A stretch of 5,868 nucleotides of DNA, from contig JAIECC010000442.1 in the NCBI GenBank assembly GCA_029068665.1, positions 1-5,868 on the forward strand, read 5' to 3'. The DNA is from Lachnospiraceae bacterium. Lineage in GTDB: Bacteria; Bacillota; Clostridia; Lachnospirales; Lachnospiraceae. The notes under the pieces are model-generated. The model had not been told where the DNA came from. It worked only from the letters and a program-made list of their open reading frames with translations, and did not search any database. A program made the translations under genes and the position numbers. Below, piece by piece: positions 5,857 through 5,868 of the stretch. Position 1 is the stretch's first letter; every line of letters begins with the position of its first letter.

Positions 5857-5868
5857 ACTGTACCTACC

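Overview
The window is a slice of a type IV pilus (T4P) assembly operon. All six genes lie on the minus strand, so transcription runs from the right edge to the left edge. Compact spacing, strong Shine-Dalgarno sites, moderately AT-rich DNA and Gram-positive-style T4P proteins suggest an anaerobic Firmicute, most likely a Clostridia/Lachnospiraceae-type gut bacterium. The genus cannot be fixed from this sequence alone.

In order of transcription the genes are: pilB (extension ATPase, 4138-5856), pilT (retraction ATPase, 3033-4088), a 166-bp gap, pilC (inner-membrane platform, 1652-2866), pilA (major pilin, 1111-1578), pilD (prepilin peptidase, 234-1040) and the first 64 codons of a pilM-like gene (1-194), which runs off the left edge. 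The visible gene-to-gene gaps are 49, 166, 73, 70 and 39 bp. No stretch over 300 bp lacks a gene, and I see no RNA genes, mobile elements, CRISPR arrays or convincing intrinsic terminators. The operon very probably continues leftward into pilN/pilO-type genes. At the right edge only 12 bp upstream of pilB are visible, so its promoter is outside.

The gene products form one machine. PilD processes the prepilin PilA, PilB powers extraction of PilA from the membrane through the PilC platform, PilT powers disassembly and retraction, and PilM is the cytoplasmic part of the alignment complex. PilB carries an N-terminal tandem motif matching the MshEN c-di-GMP-binding consensus, so extension may be controlled by second messenger.

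The system is recognisable rather than new. The points worth a second look are regulatory and structural: five A-tracts phased at about 10 bp with a candidate sigma-A promoter in the unusually long pilT-pilC gap; RNA stem-loops bracketing pilA on both sides, the downstream one a 16-bp stem whose two G.U pairs exist only in the operon's own transcript; and a PilD whose N-terminal methyltransferase-type region lacks parts of the canonical zinc/Glu signature while both catalytic aspartates remain.
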